DNA of 64,000 nt from Niallia sp. NCCP-28 (GCF_023168165.1 NZ_BQYJ01000006.1:1-64000); one strand, 5' to 3'; shown: positions 17,649 through 28,180, numbered from the stretch's first letter. Made by a program: numbers and translations. The notes: generated by a model from the letters alone, not told the origin.

Positions 17649-19015
17649 GATGCTTTATGCTCACTTAACGAAAAAGCATTCGGACGTACAAATAACGTAA
17701 ATGCAAAGCCTACTAGTAATAGTCCGACAGTTCCAACCAAGGCAATTTGATAAGCCAAAGTGCTTTCAACCACTTGTTGTGCAAGTAATAAAATTATCGC
17801 AACAAGTGCAATACCTATAGCTGCCCCAACACGATTTACCATATTATATAAAGTGGTAGCTTTACTCATATTCTTTTTCGTTATGTGATTAAAAGCAGAT
17901 ACTTGCGCTCCTATCACTGTTTGTCCTAAGAAAATACCCATGCAGAACATTAAACCTCGTAATATCCACGGGTTAGCTGTTGGTCCAAGGGTTATAATAA
18001 TCATAAATACAATCATTGTTCCTACTAAACCACCTTGAATAACTGTTCTCATACCTAGTTCTTTTGATGTCTTCGGTAAAATACGCGATGCGGCCATCAA
18101 TCCTAATGCCTCTGTAAACACAATCAGGGAACTTTCTAAAGCAGAAGCCGAATACATAGATTGATACATAAGAGGGAATAAATATAACATCCCCATTAAT
18201 GCCCCCATCGAACACATCGCCACAAAGCTTAATGAACAAAAGAGCCGGTCTTCATATAAATGCATGTCTAACAAAGGCTCTGTTATCTTTTTTTCATAAC
18301 GATAAAACTGTATTAACAATGCACTGCCAATCAAACCAAATAAAATAACTTTCCATGTCATTCCTTCAGAAGCTATTAAACTTAAAGTCAACATAAAAAT
18401 AGGCAGCCCGAATGCCACGTATAGATACCCTTTTAAATCAAATTTTGAATCAAACAATTCAAATTCATTCAGTGTTAATAATCCGAAAACCACCACCACA
18501 ATGCCGAATGGAATATTGATAAAGAATGCCCAGTGCCATGACATGTATTCTGCAAATAATCCTCCAACTAACGGACCAACTGCAGGTGCAAAAGCAATTG
18601 GCAAAACAAGAGTGCGCGATAGTTTTTGACGCTCTGCTGGTGAAAATGTCCGAAACAGCAATGCCATACTAACAGGTGTAATGATTCCACCAGCTAATCC
18701 TTGTAAGACACGTGCTGCAATAAGCCCCGTAAGCGTACTGGCAATGCCGCACAAAAAAGAAGCCAATGAAAAAAAGAACACTGCTATTACAAACACCTTT
18801 TTCACACCAAATCGATTTGCTAAATATCCAGCAGCCGGTAAACTAATTGCAATACTGCTTAAATAACCAATATTGATACCGTTTGTTTCATTTGCAAATA
18901 TATTAAAATCCCTTGCAATTATAGGTAAAATAACATTCATGATTGTTCCATCTATCGCAACCATGAACATCGCGATCACATATAATATCATGATGATGAT
19001 AGGATGATTTTTCAT
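17645..19015 (-). CDS. DHA2-type MFS exporter, putative siderophore exporter
   Basis: Efflux protein of 456 residues with about 14 hydrophobic helices. Helix 1 carries MVAIDGTIMNVILPII (motif D1 of 14-TMS drug:H+ antiporters), and VGPLVGGLFAEYMSWHWAFFINIPFG is the motif-C and post-helix-5 signature of EmrB/QacA proteins. The start codon shares a base with the mbtH stop (TAATG), so it is tightly coupled to siderophore assembly. Export of the finished catechol siderophore is the likely job. The known B. subtilis exporter YmfE/YmfD is also MFS but is not encoded in the dhb operon. Confidence 0.82.
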   Translation of the reverse strand: MKNHPIIIMILYVIAMFMVAIDGTIMNVILPIIARDFNIFANETNGINIGYLSSIAISLPAAGYLANRFGVKKVFVIAVFFFSLASFLCGIASTLTGLIAARVLQGLAGGIITPVSMALLFRTFSPAERQKLSRTLVLPIAFAPAVGPLVGGLFAEYMSWHWAFFINIPFGIVVVVFGLLTLNEFELFDSKFDLKGYLYVAFGLPIFMLTLSLIASEGMTWKVILFGLIGSALLIQFYRYEKKITEPLLDMHLYEDRLFCSLSFVAMCSMGALMGMLYLFPLMYQSMYSASALESSLIVFTEALGLMAASRILPKTSKELGMRTVIQGGLVGTMIVFMIIITLGPTANPWILRGLMFCMGIFLGQTVIGAQVSAFNHITKKNMSKATTLYNMVNRVGAAIGIALVAIILLLAQQVVESTLAYQIALVGTVGLLLVGFAFTLFVRPNAFSLSEHKAS

Positions 19016-19233
19016 TAAGACATAACCTTATCCATGGCTTGACTTAAACTTTTTGGACGCATGTCCTGCCAATGCTTTTCAATAAATTGCTGGCACCTAC
19101 TTTTCACCTCTGGTCCATACTCTTTGTTCCATCCGCCTGGTATAGCAATAGCAGCTGGCCATAATGAATATTGCCTCTCTTCATTTACTAACACAATATA
19201 GTTTCCTTGTTCATTTTCAAATGGATTATACAT
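19015..19233 (-). CDS. MbtH-like NRPS accessory protein
   Basis: Protein of 72 residues with the MbtH hallmarks: NEERQYSLWP, the tryptophan-containing IPGGWNKEYG and RPKSL near the C-terminus. MbtH-like proteins bind NRPS adenylation domains and are often needed for their folding or activity. It overlaps the end of the NRPS gene by 8 bp, the usual position after dhbF. Confidence 0.95.
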   Translation of the reverse strand: MYNPFENEQGNYIVLVNEERQYSLWPAAIAIPGGWNKEYGPEVKSRCQQFIEKHWQDMRPKSLSQAMDKVMS

Positions 19234-22200
19234 AATGTTCTTCCCCTTCCTTTTCAGTTAGTGCTTCTTTAACAAGTTTTCCAATTTCCGCAAGTGGTAT
19301 TGGCTGGCACATATCTTTATGCCGGCACGCAATATCATAGCTTTTTATTTGACCAGTAATGAATGGTGCCCAAATTTGTGCATCTACGTTAGGGATTCCG
19401 TCTGGGACAATAGTCGATTTGAAAAATAATGCATCCCCTTGATAGCAGGCTGCTTCGTGTTCTTTTAATAATCGAATCGAATTTTTGTATACTTCTTTTA
19501 AATTCATGATAGTTTCTCCTGAAAGGGATGCAAGTGCACTTCCCTCTGCTTGCAGCTGCTCTATCACAAATTCTTGTGTCAACTCTGCATCTATTTCTGG
19601 GTCATATCCTCCTAATGCTAATAATGCAACGAGCGCTTCTTGATCTTCACTCAATTTGAACGGTGGAGTAAAGCTTATTGGATAGGCATCAAAAATAATA
19701 AGCTGTTCTACTTTGTGACCTCTTTGCTGCAATTGTACAGCCATCTCTTGTACAACATTGCCACCAAGTGACCAGCCTAATAAACGATATGGTCCTTCGG
19801 GCTGCAGTTGTTGTATGGTATCAATATACCCCGCTGCCATTTCAGCCAATGTTTTTGGCAACGTTTCTTTCTTACCTATTCCTTTAGCTTGAAGACCATA
19901 AATGGCGATATTTGTTGGCAATGTTTTCAATAGACCTGCATAACACCAGCTTAATCCACCTGCCGGATGAATACAGTACAACGGCTTTTCCCCTTGACGT
20001 AATGGCAATAATATATCAAGTGCATTAGGTTCATCATCACCATTTAATTTCTCAGTCAGCCTAGCAACAGTCGGCGCTTCGAATAAATGACCTATATTCA
20101 ACTCTTTTCCAAAAGCCTCTTTAATACGTCCAATAAGCTGCACTGCCAGTAAAGAATGACCGCCTAAATCAAAGAAACCATCTTCAATTCCCATCTGTGG
20201 TACATTTAATACTTCTTTATAAATCTCACAAAGTAACTCTTCTTGGGGATTACGCGGTAAAATCATTTCTTTTAAACTAGTGTCTGGTAAAGGCAAGGCA
20301 TTTTTATTTAACTTGCCGTTAGTAGTCAGCGGTATCTCCTCAATAACCGTAAATGTCGAAGGAATCATATAATCAGGCAAGTCACCGGCAGCAAATTGAC
20401 GAATGGACGTAGCGTCTATTATTTGATCCTGTTTTTGCACCATATAAGCTGCTAATCTTAAATCTCCTGGAACATCTTCCCTTACGATTACGGCAACTTG
20501 CGCAATTTGTGGATGTTTAAGCAATACATTTTCTATTTCACCTAATTCAATGCGAAATCCGCGAATTTTCACTTGATGATCGATGCGGCCTATATAATCT
20601 AGCTCTCCATTTTTTGTCCAACGAGCTAAATCTCCTGTACGGTACATTCGACTGCCTGGTTTTCCATACGGATTGGCAATAAAACGCTCTGCTGTCAACG
20701 CTTTCCGCTCAAAATATCCTCGTGCTAACCCTTCACCTGCCACGTACATTTCACCAATAACATTTGGAGGGACAGGCTGAAGTTTTGCATCCAGCACATA
20801 CACATCTAAATCAGGAATGGCGACACCTATTAGACTGTTCGCATTTCGCTTCACCAGTTCTTTATTTAATTTCACATAACTTACATGAACCGTTGTTTCT
20901 GTAATACCATACATATTTACAAGTTCAGGTTTATTATCAGGATGTCTGCTATACCAGTCTTCTAATCTATTAAAATCCAAAGACTCTCCCCCGAATACAA
21001 TATAGCGGAGTGATAACTGACGACTAAGTTCAGGGTGATCTCGGTCTGCTTGCATTAGTTGATAAAAAGCGGATGGAGTTTGATTTAACACCGTTACATT
21101 CGCATCTGCTAATAATTGTAAAAATTGTTGCGGCGAACGACTCACATCATGTGGAACAACAACAAGTTCTCCTCCGTATAATAAGGCTCCCCAAATTTCC
21201 CAAACTGAGAAGTCAAACGCATAAGAATGGAATAATGTCCATACATCCCGCTCATTAAAAGCAAACCATGAATTCGTCGCATGCAATAAACGAATAACGT
21301 TTTGATGCGGGACAACAACCCCCTTAGGTCGGCCCGTGGATCCCGATGTATAAATAATATAAGCAGGATGTAAACAATTTAATGGTGTATTTCTTTCTGC
21401 CTGTCTAATATTTGAATGATCGTAATTTCCGATTGTCTCAAGGTCCATATAAATACACTCTATTTCATCCATTTCTATTGGCAATTTCATATCATTTGCC
21501 GTCACAACAATAGATGGCTGTACATCATTTATAATGTACTCCATACGATCTTTCGGATAGGATGGATCGATCGGTACATAACCCGCTCCTGTTTTTAGCA
21601 CAGCCATAATACCTACGAGCATGTCAAGAGAACGCGGTAATAACAATGGCACAAATGATTCTGCCTTAACGCCTTTTGCTATTAGATACCGTGCAAAACA
21701 GTTAGCTTTTTGATTCAATTGTTCGTATGTTAAGTGATCCCCATTATATGAAACTGCCACACTCTTCGGATGGATAGCTGCCTGCTGTTCAAACTGTTCC
21801 ACAATCGTTGATGGTTTCGTTTCAATCGTACCTGTATTCCAGCCGATAATCGTCTGTTGACGCTCTTGTTCTGTTATAATGCATAAGTCTTCAATTCTTG
21901 GATTATTTTGCAGTTGTGAAAGCACCATCTGGAAGCGATGCATCAGCATTTCAACAGTATTTAAATCGTATAGATCTGTTTTAAATTCAACAATTGTTTC
22001 AATCCCATTTGCCATTTCATCCTTATACAATTCACGCATTTCAATACTTAAATCAAATTTCGATAGTCCAACTGTATAAAGTTCCATGTCGGCATTATTA
22101 TCGTCTATTGTTAATGAAGGCATTGGTGTGTTTTGTAATGCAAACATAATTTGGAATAAGGGATGGCGTGACGTCATACGCTCTGGATTTATTTGCTCCA

Positions 22201-25200
22201 CTAAACGGTCAAATGGTACGTGCTGATGCTCATAAGCTCCAATGCTAGTAGAACGCACACGTTCGATCAGCTGTTCGAATCTCGGATTGTTGCTTGTATC
22301 TACACGCATAACCAGTGTGTTAATAAACATGCCGATTAAATCGAGAGTCTCTTCATCTTCTCGTCCTGCAAACGGACTTCCTACAACAATATCTTCTCCG
22401 GCACCAAGTTTTGTTGCCATTGCACTAAATGCTCCCAGTAAGATCATATATAAGGTGACATTGTAGTCTTTGGCTAATTGCAGCAGCTGTTTATGTAACT
22501 CTGATGGAATGACGAATTTTAAGACATCCCCTTGTGCCTGTGGACTGTGCTTCCGTTTTCGGTCTGCTAATAGTTCTATTTCATCAGGAATTCCTTCTAA
22601 CTGCTTTTTCCAGTATAATAATTCACGATCCTGTAAAGAAACGTCATCCATTTTACTTTCGAGCAAATGCTGCTGCCATAATGCAAAGTCTGCATACTGA
22701 ATAGGCAGTGGAGTTAGCGATCCGTCGTAAGCTGTTTGCAAATCATGCATAAGTGTTGCTAAAGACCATCCATCGGAGCTAATATGATGCATGACAAATA
22801 CCGCAATCATTTCATTAATAATGGTTACTTTAAAACCAACCTCATGCTGTAAATCAAAAGCATAACGAGTTGCTTGTTCCACCTCGTATGCCTCGTCCTC
22901 CTTCTCCACTGTTAATATATTAAAATGAACCGGTTCTTCAACAAGCAGTTGGTAAGGAACACCATCTGAAGCTGGATACTTCGTTCGTAAAATATCATGT
23001 CGATTCGCTACTGCTTGCACAGCCCCCTGGAATTTAGCTACGTTGATTTTTCGTTTAAATGTTAAAACAAGTGGAATATTATACGTCGCACTTGGACCTT
23101 CTAGCTGATGCAAAAACCATAAGCTTCGTTGATTGAACGATAGCGGTATGCGATTTGGACGCTTCATCTTCTGAATCGTTACAGGCTTGCTTTCAACATG
23201 TTGCTGCTGCAGCTTACGTGCCAGCAATTCAACCGTTGAGTTTTCAAAAATCGCTGAGATTGTAATATTTGTTTGTAATTGCTGCCGTATTTTTAATAAT
23301 AATTGTGTCGCTAATATGGAATGACCGCCTAAATGGAAGAAGTCTTCATCTACCCCAACCTGTTCAATAGATAAAACCTCTTCAAATAATGTGCAAAGTG
23401 TTCTCTCCAAAAATGATTGCGGTGCTTTTTTTTGTTGAGTATCGACAAAAGGCTGCGGTAATTGTTTACGATCGATTTTCCCATTATTTGTTAACGGCAT
23501 AGCGTCGATTGGTACGATAAAAGAAGGTACCATATATTCAGGCAATTCTTGTTTTAATGTACCCATTAACTCTTGAGGATGGATGCTCCCTACTATATAA
23601 GCGACAATACGCTTGTCGCCTGGAACATCTTCCCGAACGGTTACAGCTACCTGTTCGACTGCTTGATGTTTTGCAATTTCCGCTTCAATTTCTCCTAATT
23701 CAATGCGGAAACCCCGAATTTTTGTTTGGTGGTCGGTACGACTAATATAATGCAGTGTACCATCCGTATTCCATTTTACTAAATCGCCTGTTCGATACAT
23801 TCTGCTGCCACTCGGACCATACGGATTTGCAACGAAACGCTCAGCAGTCAAAACTTGACGTTTATGATAACCACGGGCTACTCCTTGACCTGCAATATAA
23901 AGCTCCCCGATTACATCTGGCGGCACAGGCTGCAGCATGGAATCTAATACATAAAGCTGCGTTTTTTTAATCGGTTTGCCTAAAGCTGGCACATGCTGGT
24001 TTTCAGATGGCACTTGCATTGTTGTTGACCAAATCGTTGTTTCAGTAGGTCCATACATATTATGTATTGCCGCACCAGCAAAACCTAACTCATTTGCAAG
24101 AGAAATGGACAATGCTTCCCCGCCAACTAAAACACGTAAACCCTTCAAACTATTCGGTGAATATTTCACAAGATATTGCCATACGATTGGTGTTGCTTGC
24201 ATCATTGTAATTTTTTTTTGCTCAATGATACTTGCTAACTCCTGGGGATCTTGGATTTCATGTTTCGCTGCAAGTACAACACTTGCCCCATTCAATAATG
24301 GCAAATAGATTTCTAACGCGGAAATATCAAATGATATCGTTGTTACAGCAAGCAATTTTTCCTTTTCATCTAGGTTAAATGTATACTGCATCGATTTTAA
24401 GAAGTTCATTAAACTTGCCATTTCAATCACAACGCCTTTAGGTTTGCCTGTTGAGCCTGATGTGTAAATCATATAGGCTGCTTGACGAGGTGAATGATTA
24501 AATTCAAATTCATATTTAGCTCTGTCTTGCCGTAAATTTTGGACATTTACCGTCATTACTTGTGTTGCAAAAGGCAGCTCTTCGAAATTAATGAGAATAA
24601 TGGCTGGCTGTGAATCTTCAATCATATAGTTTAAGCGGTCTTTTGGGTATGCTGGATCAAGCGGTACATATGCAGCGCCCGTCTTTAAAACCGCAAGCAT
24701 GGAAGAAATCATTTCAATGGAGCGATCCATACAAATACCGACAAACTGTTCGCTGCCAATCCCCTTCTTCAGCAAAAATGCTGCAATATTATTTACATTA
24801 TTCATTAATTGCCGATAAGTAATGGATTGATTATTCATTTGAATAGCAATAGCATCCGGTGTACGTGAAGCCTGTGCTTCAAAAGATTGAGATAAATTTT
24901 TATATTCGACTTCGCTGTTCGTGTCATTCCAATCCATTAGAATCTGTCCGCGCTCTTCATCACTTAAATAATCCACAGTGAATATAGAGTGTTCTTGATT
25001 ATTTAAAAGCTGTTTAAAAAAGCGCATAAAACGATGTGCATGCTCTTTCACTTTTAGTTCACTGTATCGATTACTATTAGCAGCCACATCTAAGCGCATT
25101 CCCTCTGCTGTTCTATAAATATTAAATGCAATATCTTCTACTGCACCTGTAGATATTTTTTCTATTTGGCCGATAGTTTGTCCAAAGTGTAAGTCTTCAT

Positions 25201-26233
25201 AAAATGGCATAAAATTAACTTGCGGCCCAAAAAGCAGCTCTTCTGGATTAAGATGCAAATCCCGTCGTATCTGCTCATGACGGTAATATTGATGCTTTGT
25301 CACCAGCGTCATTTTACGTTTGGTTTCTAATACGATATGTTCAAATGTCTGTTCAACAGTAAAATCCATCCGAAATGGGATCGTATTTACTTTTGTGCAA
25401 GGAACATTTGCCGTCTTACTGCCAAAACGCCCCATCATAGGTATGCCTAATACGACACTTGGAGCATTCGTTAAGCGTTTCGTAAAAGCTGCAACTGCAG
25501 CGGTTACTACGTGCTGGACATTCACCTTCAATTGCTTTGCAACTTGTTGTGCTTTTTCCCAACACTCTTTTTCAAAAATACTTTCATGTAAAAACGTTGG
25601 ACCGATGTCCAAATGAGCACTTTCTGACAGGCTGGCAATATCGATACCGGTTAGTTCATTAAACCAAAATGTCTGATCTTGTTTGTACTGCTCGGAAAGT
25701 TTATATTGCTGCTCTTCTTTCAGCACATTTGCGTATTCGCCAAAATTTTTGGTATAAGCTTGACCATTCAAATATGCGTGATAGCGTTCAGCAATTTGCT
25801 GATAAATTAGGCGAAAACTATATGCATCACTCACTAAATGATGAATGCGTAAATATAAATAGTGCAGCTGACTATTTTCTGTAAAAAGGATAGCACGTAC
25901 GAGAGGTTCATCCGTCAGTTGAATTATCTTTTCAACATCTTTATACATGATGCTTTTTGCCTTTTCAAAGTTCTTGCATTGCTGATGTTCGCAAGAAAAG
26001 GATGTGTTTTCTTTTAAACGATGCCAAACTTGTCCATCCTGCTCAAAACACTCAATATGTAAAGCTTGTGCCGAAGCAATAGTATCTTTTACTGCTGTTA
26101 ATAAGATGTCAACATGGACATTACCATGTAATCGTACATATTCTGCTGTATTATATAGCGAACTTGCTGTCATATGCTGTGCATACCAAATCCCCAATGC
26201 AGCATCTGGTAATGGATAAGTTTTTGCAGCCAT
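19226..26233 (-). CDS. dhbF: DhbF-like dimodular NRPS, bacillibactin synthetase
   Basis: Protein of 2335 residues with domains C-A-PCP-C-A-PCP-TE. The first condensation domain (about 1-430) has HHLVSDA at about 132, with Ala where the motif HHxxxDG has Gly. Adenylation domain 1 has its TSGSTG core near 591 and specificity residues D-I-L-Q-V-G-M-I-W, a glycine-type code. PCP1 has LGGHSIL near 969. The second C domain has a canonical HHISSDG near 1151. Adenylation domain 2 (core near 1631) reads D-F-W-N-V-G-M-V-H, a threonine code. PCP2 has LGGHSLL near 2025 and the thioesterase has GWSLGG near 2153. It would condense dihydroxybenzoyl-ArCP with Gly and Thr and cyclotrimerise the product, as in bacillibactin assembly. 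AAGGAGGAGA precedes the ATG. Confidence 0.94.
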   Translation of the reverse strand: MAAKTYPLPDAALGIWYAQHMTASSLYNTAEYVRLHGNVHVDILLTAVKDTIASAQALHIECFEQDGQVWHRLKENTSFSCEHQQCKNFEKAKSIMYKDVEKIIQLTDEPLVRAILFTENSQLHYLYLRIHHLVSDAYSFRLIYQQIAERYHAYLNGQAYTKNFGEYANVLKEEQQYKLSEQYKQDQTFWFNELTGIDIASLSESAHLDIGPTFLHESIFEKECWEKAQQVAKQLKVNVQHVVTAAVAAFTKRLTNAPSVVLGIPMMGRFGSKTANVPCTKVNTIPFRMDFTVEQTFEHIVLETKRKMTLVTKHQYYRHEQIRRDLHLNPEELLFGPQVNFMPFYEDLHFGQTIGQIEKISTGAVEDIAFNIYRTAEGMRLDVAANSNRYSELKVKEHAHRFMRFFKQLLNNQEHSIFTVDYLSDEERGQILMDWNDTNSEVEYKNLSQSFEAQASRTPDAIAIQMNNQSITYRQLMNNVNNIAAFLLKKGIGSEQFVGICMDRSIEMISSMLAVLKTGAAYVPLDPAYPKDRLNYMIEDSQPAIILINFEELPFATQVMTVNVQNLRQDRAKYEFEFNHSPRQAAYMIYTSGSTGKPKGVVIEMASLMNFLKSMQYTFNLDEKEKLLAVTTISFDISALEIYLPLLNGASVVLAAKHEIQDPQELASIIEQKKITMMQATPIVWQYLVKYSPNSLKGLRVLVGGEALSISLANELGFAGAAIHNMYGPTETTIWSTTMQVPSENQHVPALGKPIKKTQLYVLDSMLQPVPPDVIGELYIAGQGVARGYHKRQVLTAERFVANPYGPSGSRMYRTGDLVKWNTDGTLHYISRTDHQTKIRGFRIELGEIEAEIAKHQAVEQVAVTVREDVPGDKRIVAYIVGSIHPQELMGTLKQELPEYMVPSFIVPIDAMPLTNNGKIDRKQLPQPFVDTQQKKAPQSFLERTLCTLFEEVLSIEQVGVDEDFFHLGGHSILATQLLLKIRQQLQTNITISAIFENSTVELLARKLQQQHVESKPVTIQKMKRPNRIPLSFNQRSLWFLHQLEGPSATYNIPLVLTFKRKINVAKFQGAVQAVANRHDILRTKYPASDGVPYQLLVEEPVHFNILTVEKEDEAYEVEQATRYAFDLQHEVGFKVTIINEMIAVFVMHHISSDGWSLATLMHDLQTAYDGSLTPLPIQYADFALWQQHLLESKMDDVSLQDRELLYWKKQLEGIPDEIELLADRKRKHSPQAQGDVLKFVIPSELHKQLLQLAKDYNVTLYMILLGAFSAMATKLGAGEDIVVGSPFAGREDEETLDLIGMFINTLVMRVDTSNNPRFEQLIERVRSTSIGAYEHQHVPFDRLVEQINPERMTSRHPLFQIMFALQNTPMPSLTIDDNNADMELYTVGLSKFDLSIEMRELYKDEMANGIETIVEFKTDLYDLNTVEMLMHRFQMVLSQLQNNPRIEDLCIITEQERQQTIIGWNTGTIETKPSTIVEQFEQQAAIHPKSVAVSYNGDHLTYEQLNQKANCFARYLIAKGVKAESFVPLLLPRSLDMLVGIMAVLKTGAGYVPIDPSYPKDRMEYIINDVQPSIVVTANDMKLPIEMDEIECIYMDLETIGNYDHSNIRQAERNTPLNCLHPAYIIYTSGSTGRPKGVVVPHQNVIRLLHATNSWFAFNERDVWTLFHSYAFDFSVWEIWGALLYGGELVVVPHDVSRSPQQFLQLLADANVTVLNQTPSAFYQLMQADRDHPELSRQLSLRYIVFGGESLDFNRLEDWYSRHPDNKPELVNMYGITETTVHVSYVKLNKELVKRNANSLIGVAIPDLDVYVLDAKLQPVPPNVIGEMYVAGEGLARGYFERKALTAERFIANPYGKPGSRMYRTGDLARWTKNGELDYIGRIDHQVKIRGFRIELGEIENVLLKHPQIAQVAVIVREDVPGDLRLAAYMVQKQDQIIDATSIRQFAAGDLPDYMIPSTFTVIEEIPLTTNGKLNKNALPLPDTSLKEMILPRNPQEELLCEIYKEVLNVPQMGIEDGFFDLGGHSLLAVQLIGRIKEAFGKELNIGHLFEAPTVARLTEKLNGDDEPNALDILLPLRQGEKPLYCIHPAGGLSWCYAGLLKTLPTNIAIYGLQAKGIGKKETLPKTLAEMAAGYIDTIQQLQPEGPYRLLGWSLGGNVVQEMAVQLQQRGHKVEQLIIFDAYPISFTPPFKLSEDQEALVALLALGGYDPEIDAELTQEFVIEQLQAEGSALASLSGETIMNLKEVYKNSIRLLKEHEAACYQGDALFFKSTIVPDGIPNVDAQIWAPFITGQIKSYDIACRHKDMCQPIPLAEIGKLVKEALTEKEGEEHYV

Positions 26234-26245
26234 TTTGTCTCCTCC

Positions 26246-26473
26246 TTACACTGTCGTATATATATGAATTTTTTCAAGCCAAGCTTCAATCGATGGCTGC
26301 TCCAAAAATTCCAAGAAATTAACTAAAATACCACGTGTACGCAGCTCTTCTACAATTGACATTACCATCATCGAATCTAAGCCTGCATAAATTAAATTTT
26401 CATCGTCCGCAATTGTATCCATCTCATCCTCTACATAGGATGATAATAGTTCCCGTAATTGTTCTTTTGTCAT
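26246..26473 (-). CDS. Stand-alone aryl carrier protein (ArCP)
   Basis: Carrier protein of 75 residues with the phosphopantetheine attachment serine in AGLDSMMVMSIVEEL. The following GILVNFLEFLEQPSIEAWLEKI matches the C-terminal ArCP domain of DhbB/EntB-type isochorismatases. In Bacillus the ArCP is normally fused to DhbB, but here the isochorismatase ends before it and the carrier is a separate gene between dhbE and dhbF. It has its own AAAGGAG site. It should be loaded with 2,3-dihydroxybenzoate by DhbE and feed the first C domain of DhbF. Confidence 0.88.
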   Translation of the reverse strand: MTKEQLRELLSSYVEDEMDTIADDENLIYAGLDSMMVMSIVEELRTRGILVNFLEFLEQPSIEAWLEKIHIYTTV

Positions 26474-26506
26474 GTCAAAACGCTCCTTTAATTAAAATAT
26501 TCTGTC

Positions 26507-28123
26507 TTATTCAGTTGGTTGCAACTGTTCTTCTATTATTTTGCGCAATTCTTTTTTTGAAACCTTCCCTAAATGTGTCATAGGGAACTTTTCGACAGAT
26601 ACAAATTCATCTGGAATTTTATATGTTGCAAGACCTCGATCACCTAAGAACTTTTTTAATTTCCGCTTAGCTATTTGTTCATCGTGAAAAATAACAAAAG
26701 CACAGCTTTTTTCTCCCATATAAGGATCTGACATTGCAACAACTGCAGCATCATGAATGGCAGGGTGGGCAAGTAAATGATTTTCCACTTCTTCTGCCGC
26801 GATTTTTTCGCCACCACGGTTAATTTGATCTTTATCTCGGCCTTCAACTGTCAAATAGCCTTGTTCATTGACACTCACAATATCTCCAGTCCGATAAAAT
26901 CCATCTTTTGTAAATGCTTTTATATTATGTTCAGGAGCTTTGTAATAACCTTGAATGGTATATGGCCCTCTTGTTAATAAATGCCCTGCCACCCCTGCTG
27001 GCAGTTCATTATCTTCATTATCAACGATTTTTATTTCATCATATGGTGACATCGGTCTTCCTTGTGTATGAATAATGATTTCTTCCGGATCATCTAAACG
27101 TGTATAATTGACTAATCCTTCTGCCATACCAAAGACTTGCTGCAATTTGCATTCGAAAACCGGTTCGATTCTTTTCGCGGCTTCTGCACTAAATTTCGCA
27201 CCGCCCACTAATATTACTTCTAAGCTTGATAAATCCTCTGTTCTTAATGGCTTTACATCTAACCAATGAAGTGCGAGCGGCGGCACAAGCGGCACCATGG
27301 TTACACGATGCTTCTCTATTAATGGGAAAGCTTCCTCAGGGCTTGGGGTGAGACTCAAGACAATTTTCCCGCCTGCATAAATTGCCCCTAAGATTCCTGG
27401 GGAGCTCATTGGATAATTGTGCGCTACAGGGAGGACAACCAAGAAAATGGTCTGATTAGTGACTTCACAGCACTCTACGCTTAACTTGATCGTGTACATA
27501 TATTCATCATGTGTTCTCGGAATAAGCTTAGACCTTCCCGTACTTCCACCAGATAATTGTAAAAAGGCAACATCGCTTCCCTGCACATTAATCTCTCTAA
27601 GCGGCTCATCACTATATACTTGATTAAAAGAAAGAAACTCTTCTGCCTCCCCAACAACAATGATATGCTCTAATGATGGGGTAGCGTCTTTTACTTGTCT
27701 TGCTAAAGTTCGATAGTCAAATCCACCGAATCGATCGGGAATGATATAGGCGTCCGCTTCTGAAAACTCACAAAAATAGTTTATTTCGTTAAAACGATGT
27801 GAAGGCAATGAAAAAACTGGAAGTGCACCAATCTTAAATAAAGCAAATACGGCTTCAACATAAGGAATAATATTAGGTAATTGCACCACTATCCGGTCTC
27901 CCTTATCTATACCGAGCTTTTGCAAGCCTGCTGCAAACTTTGTTGCTCGCTCATTCAATTCTGCATATGTAATCGAAGACTGATAATCTATTACTGCAAT
28001 ATCATTGGCATATTGCTTGCTTCGATCTTCAAGCATTTGTCCAAACGTCAGGCCTTCCCAACAGCCTTTCTGACGATAATATTCGGCCTTATCTGCTGGC
28101 CAGGGTGTAAAACCTTCAAGCAT
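26507..28123 (-). CDS. dhbE: 2,3-dihydroxybenzoate-AMP ligase
   Basis: Adenylate-forming enzyme of 538 residues, the length of DhbE/EntE. It starts with FTPWPADKAEYYRQKGCWEG, typical of aryl-acid ligases. The P-loop is LSGGSTGRSKLIPRTH, the hinge region GFYRTGD and the C-terminal catalytic lysine lies in HLGKVSKKEL. It activates 2,3-dihydroxybenzoate as AMP ester and transfers it to the aryl carrier protein encoded next. It is the first gene of the second leftward transcription unit, with a Fur-box-like site about 60 bp upstream and a GGAGG ribosome binding site. Confidence 0.93.
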   Translation of the reverse strand: MLEGFTPWPADKAEYYRQKGCWEGLTFGQMLEDRSKQYANDIAVIDYQSSITYAELNERATKFAAGLQKLGIDKGDRIVVQLPNIIPYVEAVFALFKIGALPVFSLPSHRFNEINYFCEFSEADAYIIPDRFGGFDYRTLARQVKDATPSLEHIIVVGEAEEFLSFNQVYSDEPLREINVQGSDVAFLQLSGGSTGRSKLIPRTHDEYMYTIKLSVECCEVTNQTIFLVVLPVAHNYPMSSPGILGAIYAGGKIVLSLTPSPEEAFPLIEKHRVTMVPLVPPLALHWLDVKPLRTEDLSSLEVILVGGAKFSAEAAKRIEPVFECKLQQVFGMAEGLVNYTRLDDPEEIIIHTQGRPMSPYDEIKIVDNEDNELPAGVAGHLLTRGPYTIQGYYKAPEHNIKAFTKDGFYRTGDIVSVNEQGYLTVEGRDKDQINRGGEKIAAEEVENHLLAHPAIHDAAVVAMSDPYMGEKSCAFVIFHDEQIAKRKLKKFLGDRGLATYKIPDEFVSVEKFPMTHLGKVSKKELRKIIEEQLQPTE

Positions 28124-28180
28124 AGTAATACCTCCAATGTTTATTTAAAAAATGAAAGCAACAATAAATACATTCGATAG

